Shown: positions 17,864 through 27,075, counted from the stretch's first letter. The stretch: DNA of 64,000 nt from Flavobacterium sharifuzzamanii (GCF_003254585.1 NZ_QJGZ01000039.1:186001-250000), one strand, 5' to 3'. The notes: generated by a model from the sequence alone, not told the origin. A program made the numbers and translations.

Positions 17864-18460
17864 TTAGTGTTTTGGAAAAGCTCTTCTGTTAAAAACCAAA
17901 AGTATTCCTACACCTGTAGAAATTGCTACATCGGCCACATTAAAAATAGCATTAAAGAAAGCAAAATGTTTCCCGCCAAATAACGGAAGCCATCCCGGAA
18001 GATTTCCTTCCCAAATAGGAAAATAGAACATATCTACAACCAAACCATGAAACCACGTTCCATAAGGAGCTGGAGAAAAAATTGTTGCAAGGTTGTGAGT
18101 ACTGTCGTCAAAAATAACTCCGTAGAAAACAGAATCGATAATATTTCCTGCCGCTCCTGCAAAGATTAATGCAATAGCAACTACTAAATATGTAGAATGA
18201 CGTTTTTTAATCGAATCAGAAAGCCACCAGCCAATTCCAACAACAGCAAAGATTCTGAAAACCGTTAGAATAAGTTTTCCGTATTCTCCTGGTATTTTTG
18301 TTCCCCAAGCCATTCCTTCATTTTCAATAAAATGAATTCTAAACCAATCAGCAATTACAACTTCTTCACCAAGAACGAAATTTGTTTTGACATAAATTTT
18401 AGAAAGCTGATCAACAATTAAAACTAGAAATATAAGGAAATACGCTTTTCGTAATGACAT
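17864..18460 (-). CDS. lspA: Lipoprotein signal peptidase (signal peptidase II)
   Basis: This 198-residue inner-membrane aspartyl protease cleaves prolipoprotein signal peptides, fitting the many lipoproteins in this window. Four hydrophobic segments are visible, the first at residues 5-25. The catalytic aspartates are in the conserved motifs GAAGNIIDSVFYG and FNVADVAISTGV, and the N-terminal ENEGMAWG is the usual N-x-GxAFG-type motif. At 198 residues it is longer than the E. coli enzyme (about 164), mainly through a loop between the catalytic motifs, as in other Bacteroidota. In many Bacteroidota lspA follows ileS and dksA directly; here a Roadblock pair and a 71-residue gene intervene. Confidence 0.95.
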   Translation of the reverse strand: MSLRKAYFLIFLVLIVDQLSKIYVKTNFVLGEEVVIADWFRIHFIENEGMAWGTKIPGEYGKLILTVFRIFAVVGIGWWLSDSIKKRHSTYLVVAIALIFAGAAGNIIDSVFYGVIFDDSTHNLATIFSPAPYGTWFHGLVVDMFYFPIWEGNLPGWLPLFGGKHFAFFNAIFNVADVAISTGVGILLVFNRRAFPKH

Positions 18461-18497
18461 TTTATGATTTTTTGATGGGCAAAAATAACAATTAAAT

Positions 18498-18530
18498 CAA
18501 AAAAAACGCTCCTAAAGGAGCGTTAATTCT
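18498..18530 (-). terminator. Terminator after the 71-aa gene
   Basis: Stem AACGCTCC (18505-18512) with GGAGCGTT (18517-18524), preceded by an A-run that is a U-run in the minus-strand transcript. The stem is identical to that of the dksA terminator at 19959-19981. Confidence 0.8.
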
Positions 18531-18579
18531 TTTCTAACAAACTAAACAAGTTTATCTGCTAATCTAAACCTGGTAAAGT

Positions 18580-18795
18580 TTACTTTTTTACAGCAGCGTT
18601 TGCTGGTGTTTTTGGACTGTCGGAGAAAAAATCTGAAATCGACTTAAAGATTCCTTTGCTCTCTTTTCCGGCAGCCAGTTTCTTAGCTTCGCCCTTTTTT
18701 ACATCTGCTTTAAATTTAACACGCAGTTTTTCAAATTCTTTCATTCTGCGCTCTACATCAGAGTTTACTTCCTTGAATTTCAATACTTTAGCCAT
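18580..18795 (-). CDS. Hypothetical charged protein, 71 aa
   Basis: This small lysine-rich protein begins MAKVLKFKEVNSDVERRM and continues as a probable amphipathic or coiled-coil helix (residues ~8-45, rich in K/E), followed by GIFKSISDFF and a Pro/Ala-rich C-terminus. There is no signal peptide or membrane segment. It has its own terminator downstream and is divergent from the Roadblock pair starting 180 bases away. It is not a family I recognise. The coding call is supported by its isolation from other genes and the terminator. Confidence 0.6.
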   Translation of the reverse strand: MAKVLKFKEVNSDVERRMKEFEKLRVKFKADVKKGEAKKLAAGKESKGIFKSISDFFSDSPKTPANAAVKK

Positions 18796-18866
18796 AATGT
18801 AAGTTTTTCGTCGTAAATAATTAAAATTATTACTGATTTGGTACTACAATGATACATAATTTAATT

Positions 18867-18874
18867 TATATTTG
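18867..18874 (+). promoter_or_regulatory. Possible -7 box for the Roadblock pair
   Basis: TATATTTG fits TAnnTTTG about 100 bases upstream of the first Roadblock ATG. No well-spaced -33 TTG is seen, and the leader would be long, so this is tentative. Confidence 0.3.
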
Positions 18875-18976
18875 TTAATAAAAATTAACACTTGTTTAGG
18901 ATAACTTGCATTAATTTTTGAAAACGAATACCAACACAAACTAAATTTAACATTCCTCCCAAAATCCTACAAAATC

Positions 18977-19333
18977 ATGAATGAAATCACAACTACACTA
19001 AACGACTTTCTTGTCAGCACAAAATCTACTGCTGCATTAATTTTGAACGGAAAAGGAAAACTTATCACTTCCTTAAATCTTGACTATGGCGACAGTATTG
19101 CCGCAATGAGTGCAGCTATTTTATCTATGAGCGAAAAATTTTTAATTGATTTAGAAAAAGGCTCTCTAAAACAATTATACCTAAAAAGCGCTGAAGGCGT
19201 TATTGTTGGAAACAAAATAAGCGGTTCTAATTTTATTGTTGCTTTTTCTAAAGAAGGAAGCAATCTAGCATTATTAATGCGCTCCACAGAAGAAGTCTCT
19301 GTTGAATTAAGCAAAAATTCTCTATTGAAATAA
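18977..19333 (+). CDS. Roadblock/LC7-domain protein (second of three)
   Basis: This 118-residue single-domain protein follows the Roadblock/LC7 pattern closely: helix 1 (NEITTTLNDFLVSTKST), strands (AALILNGKGKLITSLNL), central helix (SIAAMSAAILSMSEKFLIDL), strands (LKQLYLKSAEGVIVGNK and NFIVAFSKE), C-terminal helix (SNLALLMRSTEEVSVEL). The segment LKQxxxK..GVIV is shared with the protein at 7215. Bacterial Roadblock proteins generally act as GTPase-regulating dimers. The following gene, 35 bases downstream, encodes a divergent relative, so the two may form a heterodimer. No small GTPase is seen within the window. The pair sits between dksA and lspA, where many Bacteroidota have no intervening gene. 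Confidence 0.8.
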   Translation: MNEITTTLNDFLVSTKSTAALILNGKGKLITSLNLDYGDSIAAMSAAILSMSEKFLIDLEKGSLKQLYLKSAEGVIVGNKISGSNFIVAFSKEGSNLALLMRSTEEVSVELSKNSLLK

Positions 19334-19368
19334 CATAAAATTCTATTAACAAATAACCCAAATGAACT

Positions 19369-19749
19369 ATGAGCAATGATTTTTTAAACGTGTTTTTAAA
19401 CGAAATGAAAACTAACGTAAACGGCTTTATCGCTGTAGCAGTAACAGAGATCGAATCTGGATTAAGCTTTGGAAATTTAACTATCGATCCAAGTTTTGAT
19501 CCTGAATTAGCCGCAGCGTACAACTTAGAAGTTGTAAAAGCTAAATTGAGCGCTGTAAAAGCACTTAACTTAAACCAGGACATCGAAGATATTTTGATTA
19601 CATTATCGAATCAAATTCACATTATCGACATTTCTCCTAACAAAAAATTCATGATCTATCTTGCAGCTGATGCTTCAAAAGCAAATTTAGGTATGACAAG
19701 AGCTATTTTAAGAAAACACAAAGCAGACGTTGAAAAAAATCTAGCGTAA
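19369..19749 (+). CDS. Divergent Roadblock/LC7-like protein (third of three)
   Basis: This 126-residue protein follows the Roadblock gene by 35 bases. It keeps the alpha-beta-beta-alpha-beta-beta-beta-alpha outline: NDFLNVFLNEMKTNV, FIAVAVTEIESGLSFGNL, a longer central helix (PELAAAYNLEVVKAKLSAVKAL), DIEDILITLSNQIHIIDIS, KFMIYLAADA and the C-terminal helix (NLGMTRAILRKHKADVEKN). The central helix and the linker are longer than in the other two copies, so it is a sub-family of its own. Pairing with the upstream Roadblock protein is likely from the operon. A strong terminator follows at 19774. The family call is moderate because the similarity is mainly structural. Confidence 0.65.
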   Translation: MSNDFLNVFLNEMKTNVNGFIAVAVTEIESGLSFGNLTIDPSFDPELAAAYNLEVVKAKLSAVKALNLNQDIEDILITLSNQIHIIDISPNKKFMIYLAADASKANLGMTRAILRKHKADVEKNLA

Positions 19750-19770
19750 GAATGCAACAACTTTACTTTT

Positions 19771-19801
19771 AAAAAACCGTCTTTATCAAGACGGTTTTTT
19801 T
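19771..19801 (+). terminator. Terminator of the Roadblock operon
   Basis: Stem AAACCGTCT (19774-19782) with AGACGGTTT (19789-19797), followed by a T-run. Confidence 0.9.
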
Positions 19802-19952
19802 TAGCTTATTCCAAAAAATTCTTAGGTAATTTCACCTATTAAATTCTTACAAAATACAGCATTGCAAAAATTGTTTTATTTTGACTAATTATAAATAATT
19901 TCTTTCAATAGTAATTTGCATCAGCAAATCTGAACTTCATTAAACATTAAAC

Positions 19953-19986
19953 AAAAAAAACGCTCCCTTTTTAGGAGCGTTTTCTT
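19953..19986 (-). terminator. Terminator of the ileS-dksA operon
   Basis: Stem AACGCTCC (19959-19966) with GGAGCGTT (19974-19981), preceded by an A-run. The stem is the same as that of the terminator at 18505-18524. Confidence 0.85.
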
Positions 19987-20008
19987 TCTATCTAAAGATA
20001 TTTTATAA

Positions 20009-20389
20009 TTATCTCTGCAAGTTTTTAGCTTCGATGCTCATTGTAGCATGAGGAACGATTTTAAGCCTTTCTTTGCTAATTAATTTACCTGTTACTTTGC
20101 AGATACCGTATGTTTTGTTTTCTACACGGAATAAAGCATTTTTTAAATCGCGAATGAATTTCTCTTGTCTGATAGCCAACTGAGAGTTTGCTTCTTTTGA
20201 CATGGTCTCACTTCCTTCTTCAAAAGCTTTAAAAGTTGGAGAAGTATCGTCAGTTCCGTTATTCAAATCGTTCATATAGGCACTTTTGATCAAATCAAGA
20301 TCTTCTTGTGCTTTTTTAATTTTTGCTTGGATTATCTCTTTGAACTCTGCTAAATCTGCATCTGAGTATCTAATAATTTCATCTATCAT
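20009..20389 (-). CDS. TraR/DksA-family protein with a degenerate zinc finger
   Basis: This 126-residue protein belongs to the DksA/TraR family, whose members act in the secondary channel of RNA polymerase. The N-terminal ~75 residues form the coiled coil (LAEFKEIIQAKIKKAQEDL, and SQLAIRQEKFIRDLKNALFRVE). The C-terminal globular part has the family order YGICKVTGKLISKERL followed by VPHATMSIEAK. The classical four-cysteine zinc site is reduced to one Cys, with Thr and His at other positions, which is the usual state in Bacteroidota. The gene begins 6 bases after the ileS stop, so the two are co-transcribed, and a terminator follows. A role in stringent-type regulation of translation genes is inferred. 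Confidence 0.88.
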   Translation of the reverse strand: MIDEIIRYSDADLAEFKEIIQAKIKKAQEDLDLIKSAYMNDLNNGTDDTSPTFKAFEEGSETMSKEANSQLAIRQEKFIRDLKNALFRVENKTYGICKVTGKLISKERLKIVPHATMSIEAKNLQR

Positions 20390-20395
20390 TTTCTA

Positions 20396-23300
20396 CTATT
20401 TTGAAATTAATATAATGGTTCTAATGTCATCAAACTCAATTTCTGTGCCGTTTTCTAACGTGTCAGCAAAAACCAGTTCGTCTGTTAATGTTTCAGACTT
20501 AATATAGTCTTCATTTTTTGAAACTGCATCTTCTAAAATACCGTCTCGTTTTATTTGAACTTTAATCTTATCCGTAACCTCAAATCCTGAATCTTTACGA
20601 ATGTTTTGTATTCTATTAACTAATTCTCTAGCGATACCTTCATTTTTTAATTCTTCGGTAAGAGTAATATCAAGCGCAACTGTTATTCCGTTTGAATTAG
20701 CAACCAACCATCCTTCGATATCTTGTGATGTAATTTCTACATCTTCTAATGATAAAGTTACACTATTTCCTGCAATAACAATATCTAGCGTTCCCTGCTT
20801 GTCCAACTGATTGATTTGATCCGCAGAAAAACCTTGTATCTCCTTAGAAATCAAGCCCATGTCTTTTCCGAAACGTGGCCCAAGAGCTTTAAAATTAGGC
20901 TTAATCTGCTTCACTAAAATACCAGAAGCATCGTCCAAAAGTTCGATTTCTTTAACGTTTACTTCAGCTTTTACAAGATCAGAAATTGCTTCGATTTCAG
21001 CACGCTGGTTCTCGTCAAGTACTGGAATCATTACCTTTTGCAGAGGTTGACGAACTTTAATCATCTCTTTTTTACGCAGTGATAAAACCAAAGATGAGAT
21101 CGTTTGCGCCTTCTGCATTTTGCTTTCCAACGTTTTATTAACAAAGTTTTCGACAAATTTTGGGAATTCTGCCAAGTGAACACTAGCAAAATCCTCGGTT
21201 CCCGTAGATGCTGTCAAATCTCTGTACAATTTATCCATAAAAAATGGAGCAACTGGAGCGCTAAGTTTGCTTATAGTTAATAAACAAGTATAAAGCGTTT
21301 GGTAAGCTGCAATTTTATCTTTAGCATATTCTCCTTTCCAGAAACGACGACGGCATAAACGAACGTACCAGTTACTTAAGTTTTCCTGAACGAAGTCAGA
21401 AATGGCTCTTGTTGCCTTTGTTGGTTCGTAATCTTCATAACATTCGTCAACAAATTTGATTAACGAATGTAATTCAGAAATAATCCACTGATCGATTTCT
21501 GGTCTTTCGTTTAACGGAATTTCAGCTTCGGCATATTTAAATCCGTCGATGTTAGCATATAACGAGAAGAACGAATAGGTATTGTAAAGTGTTCCGAAGA
21601 ATTTACGTTTAACCTCAGCAATTCCTTCAAGGTCAAACTTCAAGTTATCCCACGGATTTGCATTCATAATCATGTACCAGCGTGTAGCATCTGGACCGTT
21701 TTCCGCAATGGTTTTAAATGGGTCTATAGTATTTCCTTTACTCTTAGACATTTTAATTCCATTTTTATCCAAAACAAGACCGTTTGAAACTACGTTTTTG
21801 TATGCAATTTTATCAAAAACCAAAGTTCCGATAGCGTGTAAGGTATAGAACCATCCACGTGTCTGGTCTACTCCTTCGGCAATGAAGTTCGCTGGAAAAT
21901 CTTTGTTTCCATCAATTTTATCTTTGTTCTCAAAAGGATAGTGCCATTGTGCATAAGGCATTGCTCCAGAATCAAACCAAACGTCGATTAGATCACTTTC
22001 GCGCTTCATTGGTTTTCCAGAAGCTGAAACCAAAGTGATAGCATCAACAACATTTTTATGCAAATCAATTAAATCATAGTTCGACTGAGACATATTTCCA
22101 ATCTCAAACCCTTTAAATGGATTTTCTTTTTGGAAACCTGCTTCGATTGACTTTTCGATTGCATTGTACAATTCTTCAACAGAACCGATAATAACTTCTT
22201 CTGTTTTATCTTCTGTTCTCCAAATTGGCAACGGAATTCCCCAATATCTAGAACGAGATAAGTTCCAATCGTTGGCATTTTTAAGCCAATTTCCAAAACG
22301 TCCTTCACCAGTAGATTTAGGTTTCCAATTGATAGTTTCGTTCAGATCGAACATTCTATCTTTTACATCGGTTACTTTGATGAACCATGAATCTAGAGGA
22401 TAGTATAATAACGGCTCGTCTGTTCTCCAGCTGTGTGGATAACTGTGCACGTATTTTTCAACTTTAAAAGCTTTGTTTTCTTCTTTCAAACGAATAGCGA
22501 TTTCAACATCTACAGATTTCTCTGGAGCCTGTCCTGCATCGTAATATTCGTTTTTAACATATTTACCAGCCAAATCACCTACATGAGAAGTGAATTTCCC
22601 TTGCAAATCAACTAAAGGAACAGCTGTTCCGTTTTCGTCAAGAACCAACATTGGCGGTACTTCTGGTTTTGCTTCTTTTGCTACTTTAGCATCGTCTGCA
22701 CCAAAAGTTGGAGCTGTATGTACAATTCCTGTTCCGTCTTCTGTTGTAACGAAATCTCCAGAAATTACTCTAAATGCATTTTCAGCATTTTGATATGGCA
22801 ATACATAAGGCAATAATTGCTCATAACGAATTTCTACTAAATCCGCTCCTTTTGCCTCAGTTAAGATTTTGTACGGAAGTTTTTTGTCACCGTTTTTCAC
22901 ATTGTCAAAATCAGCGTCGTCTTCACTTACGAAATATCCTTTTCCGAATTGTTTTCCAACTAAGTTTTTAGCCAAAATAACATTAATCGGCTCAAAAGTA
23001 TATTGATTGAATGTTTTTACTAAAACATAATCGATTTTTGGCCCAACTGTCAAAGCTGTGTTTGACGGAAGTGTCCAAGGCGTTGTTGTCCAAGCTAAAA
23101 TATGAATATCTCCAAAACCTTGTAAAAAGCTCGGAAGCGTTTCCGGTAAAGTTTTGAATTGCGCTACAATAGTAGTATCAGTTACATCTCTATAAGCACC
23201 AGGCTGATTTACTTCGTGAGAAGACAATCCTGTTCCCGCTTTTGGAGAATACGGCTGGATAGTATAACCTTTATACAACAAACCTTTATCATAGATTTGT

Positions 23301-23797
23301 TTCAAAAGCCACCAAACCGATTCCATATATTTTGGTTTATAAGTCACATACGGATCTTCCATATCAACCCAATACCCCATTTTTTCGGTCAAATCATTCC
23401 ATACATCCGTATAACGCATAACGGTTTTTTTACACGCTTCGTTATATTCTTCGATAGAAATCGTTTTACCAATATCTTCTTTTGTAATTCCTAATTCTTT
23501 TTCGGTACCTAATTCTACAGGCAAACCGTGAGTATCCCATCCGGCTTTTCTTTTTACTTGAAAACCTTTCTGAGTTTTATATCTGCAAAAAATGTCTTTA
23601 ATCGCACGTGCCATTACGTGGTGAATTCCAGGTAATCCGTTTGCTGAAGGCGGACCTTCAAAAAATACGAAAGGCTCAGCACCTTCGCGAGTTGTTACAC
23701 TCTTTTCAAATATATTTTCTTTCTTCCAAAAATCAAGAACTTCAGACGCTACAGTTGGTAAGTCAAGTCCTTTGTATTCAGTAAATTTTGTACTCAT
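20396..23797 (-). CDS. ileS: Isoleucyl-tRNA synthetase
   Basis: This 1133-residue class I synthetase charges tRNA-Ile in the cytoplasm. The HIGH-equivalent motif is GLPGIHHVMAR near residue 55, and the KMSKS loop is GIKMSKSKGN near residue 690. The editing domain lies between about residues 200 and 420 (LAWTTTPWTLPSNTAL). The long C-terminal part with VRQPLQKVM and no zinc-finger cysteine cluster identifies the type 2 (eukaryote-like) IleRS, which accounts for the larger size than E. coli IleRS and is typical of some Bacteroidota. A -7-like TACTTTCG lies 20-30 bases upstream. It is followed by the dksA-like gene. Confidence 0.97.
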   Translation of the reverse strand: MSTKFTEYKGLDLPTVASEVLDFWKKENIFEKSVTTREGAEPFVFFEGPPSANGLPGIHHVMARAIKDIFCRYKTQKGFQVKRKAGWDTHGLPVELGTEKELGITKEDIGKTISIEEYNEACKKTVMRYTDVWNDLTEKMGYWVDMEDPYVTYKPKYMESVWWLLKQIYDKGLLYKGYTIQPYSPKAGTGLSSHEVNQPGAYRDVTDTTIVAQFKTLPETLPSFLQGFGDIHILAWTTTPWTLPSNTALTVGPKIDYVLVKTFNQYTFEPINVILAKNLVGKQFGKGYFVSEDDADFDNVKNGDKKLPYKILTEAKGADLVEIRYEQLLPYVLPYQNAENAFRVISGDFVTTEDGTGIVHTAPTFGADDAKVAKEAKPEVPPMLVLDENGTAVPLVDLQGKFTSHVGDLAGKYVKNEYYDAGQAPEKSVDVEIAIRLKEENKAFKVEKYVHSYPHSWRTDEPLLYYPLDSWFIKVTDVKDRMFDLNETINWKPKSTGEGRFGNWLKNANDWNLSRSRYWGIPLPIWRTEDKTEEVIIGSVEELYNAIEKSIEAGFQKENPFKGFEIGNMSQSNYDLIDLHKNVVDAITLVSASGKPMKRESDLIDVWFDSGAMPYAQWHYPFENKDKIDGNKDFPANFIAEGVDQTRGWFYTLHAIGTLVFDKIAYKNVVSNGLVLDKNGIKMSKSKGNTIDPFKTIAENGPDATRWYMIMNANPWDNLKFDLEGIAEVKRKFFGTLYNTYSFFSLYANIDGFKYAEAEIPLNERPEIDQWIISELHSLIKFVDECYEDYEPTKATRAISDFVQENLSNWYVRLCRRRFWKGEYAKDKIAAYQTLYTCLLTISKLSAPVAPFFMDKLYRDLTASTGTEDFASVHLAEFPKFVENFVNKTLESKMQKAQTISSLVLSLRKKEMIKVRQPLQKVMIPVLDENQRAEIEAISDLVKAEVNVKEIELLDDASGILVKQIKPNFKALGPRFGKDMGLISKEIQGFSADQINQLDKQGTLDIVIAGNSVTLSLEDVEITSQDIEGWLVANSNGITVALDITLTEELKNEGIARELVNRIQNIRKDSGFEVTDKIKVQIKRDGILEDAVSKNEDYIKSETLTDELVFADTLENGTEIEFDDIRTIILISK

Positions 23798-23927
23798 TTT
23801 ATCCTTTTCTTAAACGAGGTGCGAAAGTAAGGAATTTTGAGGAAAATAGATAAAAGATAAGGTAAAAAAGACCAATTCTTGGAAATTTTGAGTAGATTCC
23901 GCAACAAATAATATCTTTTTTATTGAT

Positions 23928-24641
23928 TTAAGAGAAAACTTCCTTTAAAACCTCTAAAGATTTAGGTTTTTTGAATCCTTCTAAATGCAAACTGTAATAA
24001 TCAATCAGAATTCTCAGCAGAATTTGTCTTTCCAAAACATGAAAAACTTTTTGATCATTATCAAATTTTAATTCAAGGAGTTTTTTAAACAGATTGGTTT
24101 CTTGTTCCGAAAGTACATTTCCATTTTGAAAAAGTGTAAAAACACCTTCATTCATTTCAAAAAAAGGAAGATTAACCTCTGACAAATCAGGATAAAAACC
24201 GAGGTATTTTGTAATTTCTAAAAGGAGTGTTAAATGAAAGTTAGAAATTTCATCATGATGATCCAACCAAGTCAATGCTGTTTCCAAAAACAAAAAAAGC
24301 TGTTCGTTTTTTTCTTCTTCTTGAATGGAATAATGAAGCATTTCTGAAAGAAACATTACCATTGTACTTTTCACAATATCAGTATGAATACTCTGAAATG
24401 GAATGGCCATTTTTATTTCTTTAAAATTTTCAAGCGTGCCTTTATTTTTATGGACAGCTTCAATTTCTAAAATCGAAAATGGCTGAAAATAGGCAATCTT
24501 CTGACTTGCCTTTCTGCTAGAAAAAGCATCACGCACGAAGTAAGATTTCAGTCCGCTTGAAAGTGTAAAGCATTTTACAATCAAACTTTTTTCCTGAAAT
24601 TTTAATGATGAAATTACTATGGCTTTGGTTTTGACGAGCAT
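23928..24641 (-). CDS. recO: DNA repair protein RecO
   Basis: From the chosen ATG this is a 237-residue protein of the RecFOR pathway, which anneals strands and loads RecA on SSB-coated gaps. The N-terminal OB-fold begins MLVKTKAIVISSLKFQEKSLIVKC in two short strands, and the rest is helical. The zinc-binding cysteine cluster of some RecO proteins is not present. The reading frame continues 15 codons upstream, but that part resembles a run of low-complexity sequence (NLKSKIYNLKLK), so 24641 is the preferred start. It follows porZ on the same strand 40-90 bases downstream and is probably transcribed with it. Confidence 0.88.
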   Translation of the reverse strand: MLVKTKAIVISSLKFQEKSLIVKCFTLSSGLKSYFVRDAFSSRKASQKIAYFQPFSILEIEAVHKNKGTLENFKEIKMAIPFQSIHTDIVKSTMVMFLSEMLHYSIQEEEKNEQLFLFLETALTWLDHHDEISNFHLTLLLEITKYLGFYPDLSEVNLPFFEMNEGVFTLFQNGNVLSEQETNLFKKLLELKFDNDQKVFHVLERQILLRILIDYYSLHLEGFKKPKSLEVLKEVFS

Positions 24642-24727
24642 TTTTAATTTTAGATTGTAGATTTTAGATTTTAGATTTCTATCCAAAACTAAAAACCGTG
24701 ACTGTGACCGAAAACTGCGACTGAATA

Positions 24728-27013
24728 CTACCGAATTATCATTACTTTTTTAACTTTAGTTTCTCCTCCATCTTCTGCAGAAATAAAAACCATGTAAACA
24801 CCAGATGCGACTTTATATTTGCCAAAAGCAGTTGTATCCCACTCGATTGTTCCGCCTTCAGAAGTTGTCTCGTAAACTAAATTACCTGCAATGTCAGTAA
24901 TTTTGACATTTGCTTTATCAATTAATCCAGCAACTTTTACTGTTCCGTTATAATTTGGACGAACCGGATTTGGATAAACATATACATTACTCAAATCATC
25001 GTTTGCATCTGTTGCAATTCCGTTAAATGAGACTAACCCTTTATCGGTTGCAATAAAAACTTCTCCCGTTTTAGCATTTATCTTGATATCGCTTATATAA
25101 TTGCTCGGTAAAGGAGAATTATTTATGGTAAAATGATATTTGGTTTCCTGACCATTTGGCGAAACCATAAAAACTCCAGAATCAGCAGTTCCAATCCATT
25201 TATTGTTTGCACCATCCACTACAATAGAAGTAATAAACTGCTCATATAATAATTCTTGAGCCAAATCGTCTTCAATAATAATAATTGCATTTGCTTTTAA
25301 CTGACTTTGCGACTGAAAACTTCCAACATTTGATAAAACTCTCAAACCTTTTGTTGTTCCAATCCAAAGTTGATTCTTTGTGTCCAAAGCTAAAGCTCTA
25401 ACATCTGCAACAGGCAGATTTCCTGCATCAACTCCAAAAGTCATTTTTTTGAAAACATTACCATTTTCATTAAAACCAACAACTCCATCTTTATTGGTTC
25501 CAATCCATTTTACATTATTTCGATCAATAACCAAACTTGAATAATTACTTTCCCCTGCATTGTCTAATATAGAAGTCATGGCATAACTCCCCCATTGTCC
25601 ATTTGTTTTTAAAACTTTGAGTCCGTTTTTAATTCGGCTGTTTGTTACCCAAAGATTTGCAGATTTATCAAATGCTGTTGCATTGATACGGATATCAATA
25701 TAGTTTGGATCTCCTGTAGTTAAAGATTCTAAACCGCTATTTTTTTCATTGTATAAAAAACTTGGAACATCATTTTCAACTTTTACCAAACCAGAAAAAA
25801 ATGAACTTGCATAAACTTGTTTTTCATTGTTTGGATTAACAAGAACCTTTGTAATTGATTTTGCATCATAAACTTCCGAATATGGAATATTCAGCCATCC
25901 TGAAGCATTATACTTGCTGATTCCATAATTATCCAAAGGATAAGGGTTATACGAAACATTATAGTCACCATAAACTGCCCACAAAACACTTGAACCTGCA
26001 TCAATCGCAAAAATATTGTTGCGAACAGGCCCCGCTGGCGTATTATTCTCAAAAGCAGTAATATTATTAAGAGAAGAGACAAATAATCCTTTTTCTTTTG
26101 TTCCAATAAAAATCTGATTTCCAACTGTCGTTGAACAGCTAAAATTTAAAGTATTATCTAAAACCTGAGAATTTGTAATTTGTCGGTTCAGCACCATCTG
26201 ATTATTATAAACATAAACCGTATTGGCAGTTGTAACAAATAAACTATGATTTTTCGCTCTTGTATCGACGGCTGCCTGAGGCAATTGCAAAAATCCGACA
26301 AATGTGTTTGAATTGAATCTATGAATATATCCGGAATCATTTATTGCAATAAGCTCAGTATCTAAAGCCTCTACACTAGACCAGTTTCCGCCATTCACAA
26401 CCGACCATTGCTTATAATCTATAAGATTAGCATTTGTCTTATCTGCTTTTCTAATACCACTCGAAGTTGCTGCAAAAATAAATCCGTTAAATATAGTGGT
26501 TTGCTTAACGCTTATTTCAGCGCCGTTATCACCAATAAAGTAAGTATCTCCAAATTGTGAAGTTTTCAAATTAAACTGCACAATTCCAAAATCGCAAGAA
26601 ACATAAACCAGCCCATTATCTTCCACAAAATGATTGATCTTTTTTGTGTTTGCTGGCAGTTGTTTATTAATTATATCAACTACTTTTAGAATACTTCCAT
26701 CAAGATCATTAATTAAAATCATCAAGCCATTTTCGTACCCGATTATTGTTTTTTTGAATGCCTCGCTATAGTAAACTGCAGAAATGGTCTGACCTGATAG
26801 TCCGTCAACGGTGGTTGTGGTTTTAAGAATATTTGTCGCCGTATTTTTTGAAAATAATGCATTTTCTGAAGCTGCAAAAACACTTGTAGCTGACTCCGAA
26901 ATATCTTTTATTTCATTAAATGAAAAATATCCCTGCCACGACAGTTTGCCTTGTGCCTCGCACAACTGAATGAGAAGTAAAAACAAACTGCAGAAAAATA
27001 CTTTTTTCATCAT
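24728..27013 (-). CDS. porZ: Type IX secretion protein of the PorZ family
   Basis: This 761-residue exported protein has a signal peptide (MMKKVFFCSLFLLLIQLCEAQ). Residues ~22-660 contain many beta-propeller blades of the two-component-regulator type, with repeated [LW]WIGT and [VK]KWIGTxxxGV elements (NVKWIGTNKDGVVGF, NQLWIGTTKGLRVL, NKWIGTADSGVFMV). The C-terminus carries a T9SS sorting-like domain (VYVYPNPVRPN ... VASGVYMVFISAEDGGETKVKKVMIIR). The whole resembles PorZ, which acts at the cell surface in attaching A-LPS-type anchors to secreted cargo. Its position next to recO fits what I recall of porZ in Flavobacteria. The start is either of two adjacent ATGs at 27013/27010. Moderate-to-high confidence for the family; its cargo is unknown. 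Confidence 0.82.
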   Translation of the reverse strand: MMKKVFFCSLFLLLIQLCEAQGKLSWQGYFSFNEIKDISESATSVFAASENALFSKNTATNILKTTTTVDGLSGQTISAVYYSEAFKKTIIGYENGLMILINDLDGSILKVVDIINKQLPANTKKINHFVEDNGLVYVSCDFGIVQFNLKTSQFGDTYFIGDNGAEISVKQTTIFNGFIFAATSSGIRKADKTNANLIDYKQWSVVNGGNWSSVEALDTELIAINDSGYIHRFNSNTFVGFLQLPQAAVDTRAKNHSLFVTTANTVYVYNNQMVLNRQITNSQVLDNTLNFSCSTTVGNQIFIGTKEKGLFVSSLNNITAFENNTPAGPVRNNIFAIDAGSSVLWAVYGDYNVSYNPYPLDNYGISKYNASGWLNIPYSEVYDAKSITKVLVNPNNEKQVYASSFFSGLVKVENDVPSFLYNEKNSGLESLTTGDPNYIDIRINATAFDKSANLWVTNSRIKNGLKVLKTNGQWGSYAMTSILDNAGESNYSSLVIDRNNVKWIGTNKDGVVGFNENGNVFKKMTFGVDAGNLPVADVRALALDTKNQLWIGTTKGLRVLSNVGSFQSQSQLKANAIIIIEDDLAQELLYEQFITSIVVDGANNKWIGTADSGVFMVSPNGQETKYHFTINNSPLPSNYISDIKINAKTGEVFIATDKGLVSFNGIATDANDDLSNVYVYPNPVRPNYNGTVKVAGLIDKANVKITDIAGNLVYETTSEGGTIEWDTTAFGKYKVASGVYMVFISAEDGGETKVKKVMIIR

Positions 27014-27032
27014 TTAATGTATTCGATTAGGG

Positions 27033-27040
27033 CAAATATA
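27033..27040 (-). promoter_or_regulatory. -7 box of the porZ promoter
   Basis: TATATTTG on the minus strand, 20 bases before the porZ ATG, fits TAnnTTTG. No clear -33 TTG is found at the usual distance. Confidence 0.5.
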
Positions 27041-27075
27041 CTACAAACAAGATTTTATTTAATTTTTAGCACAAA

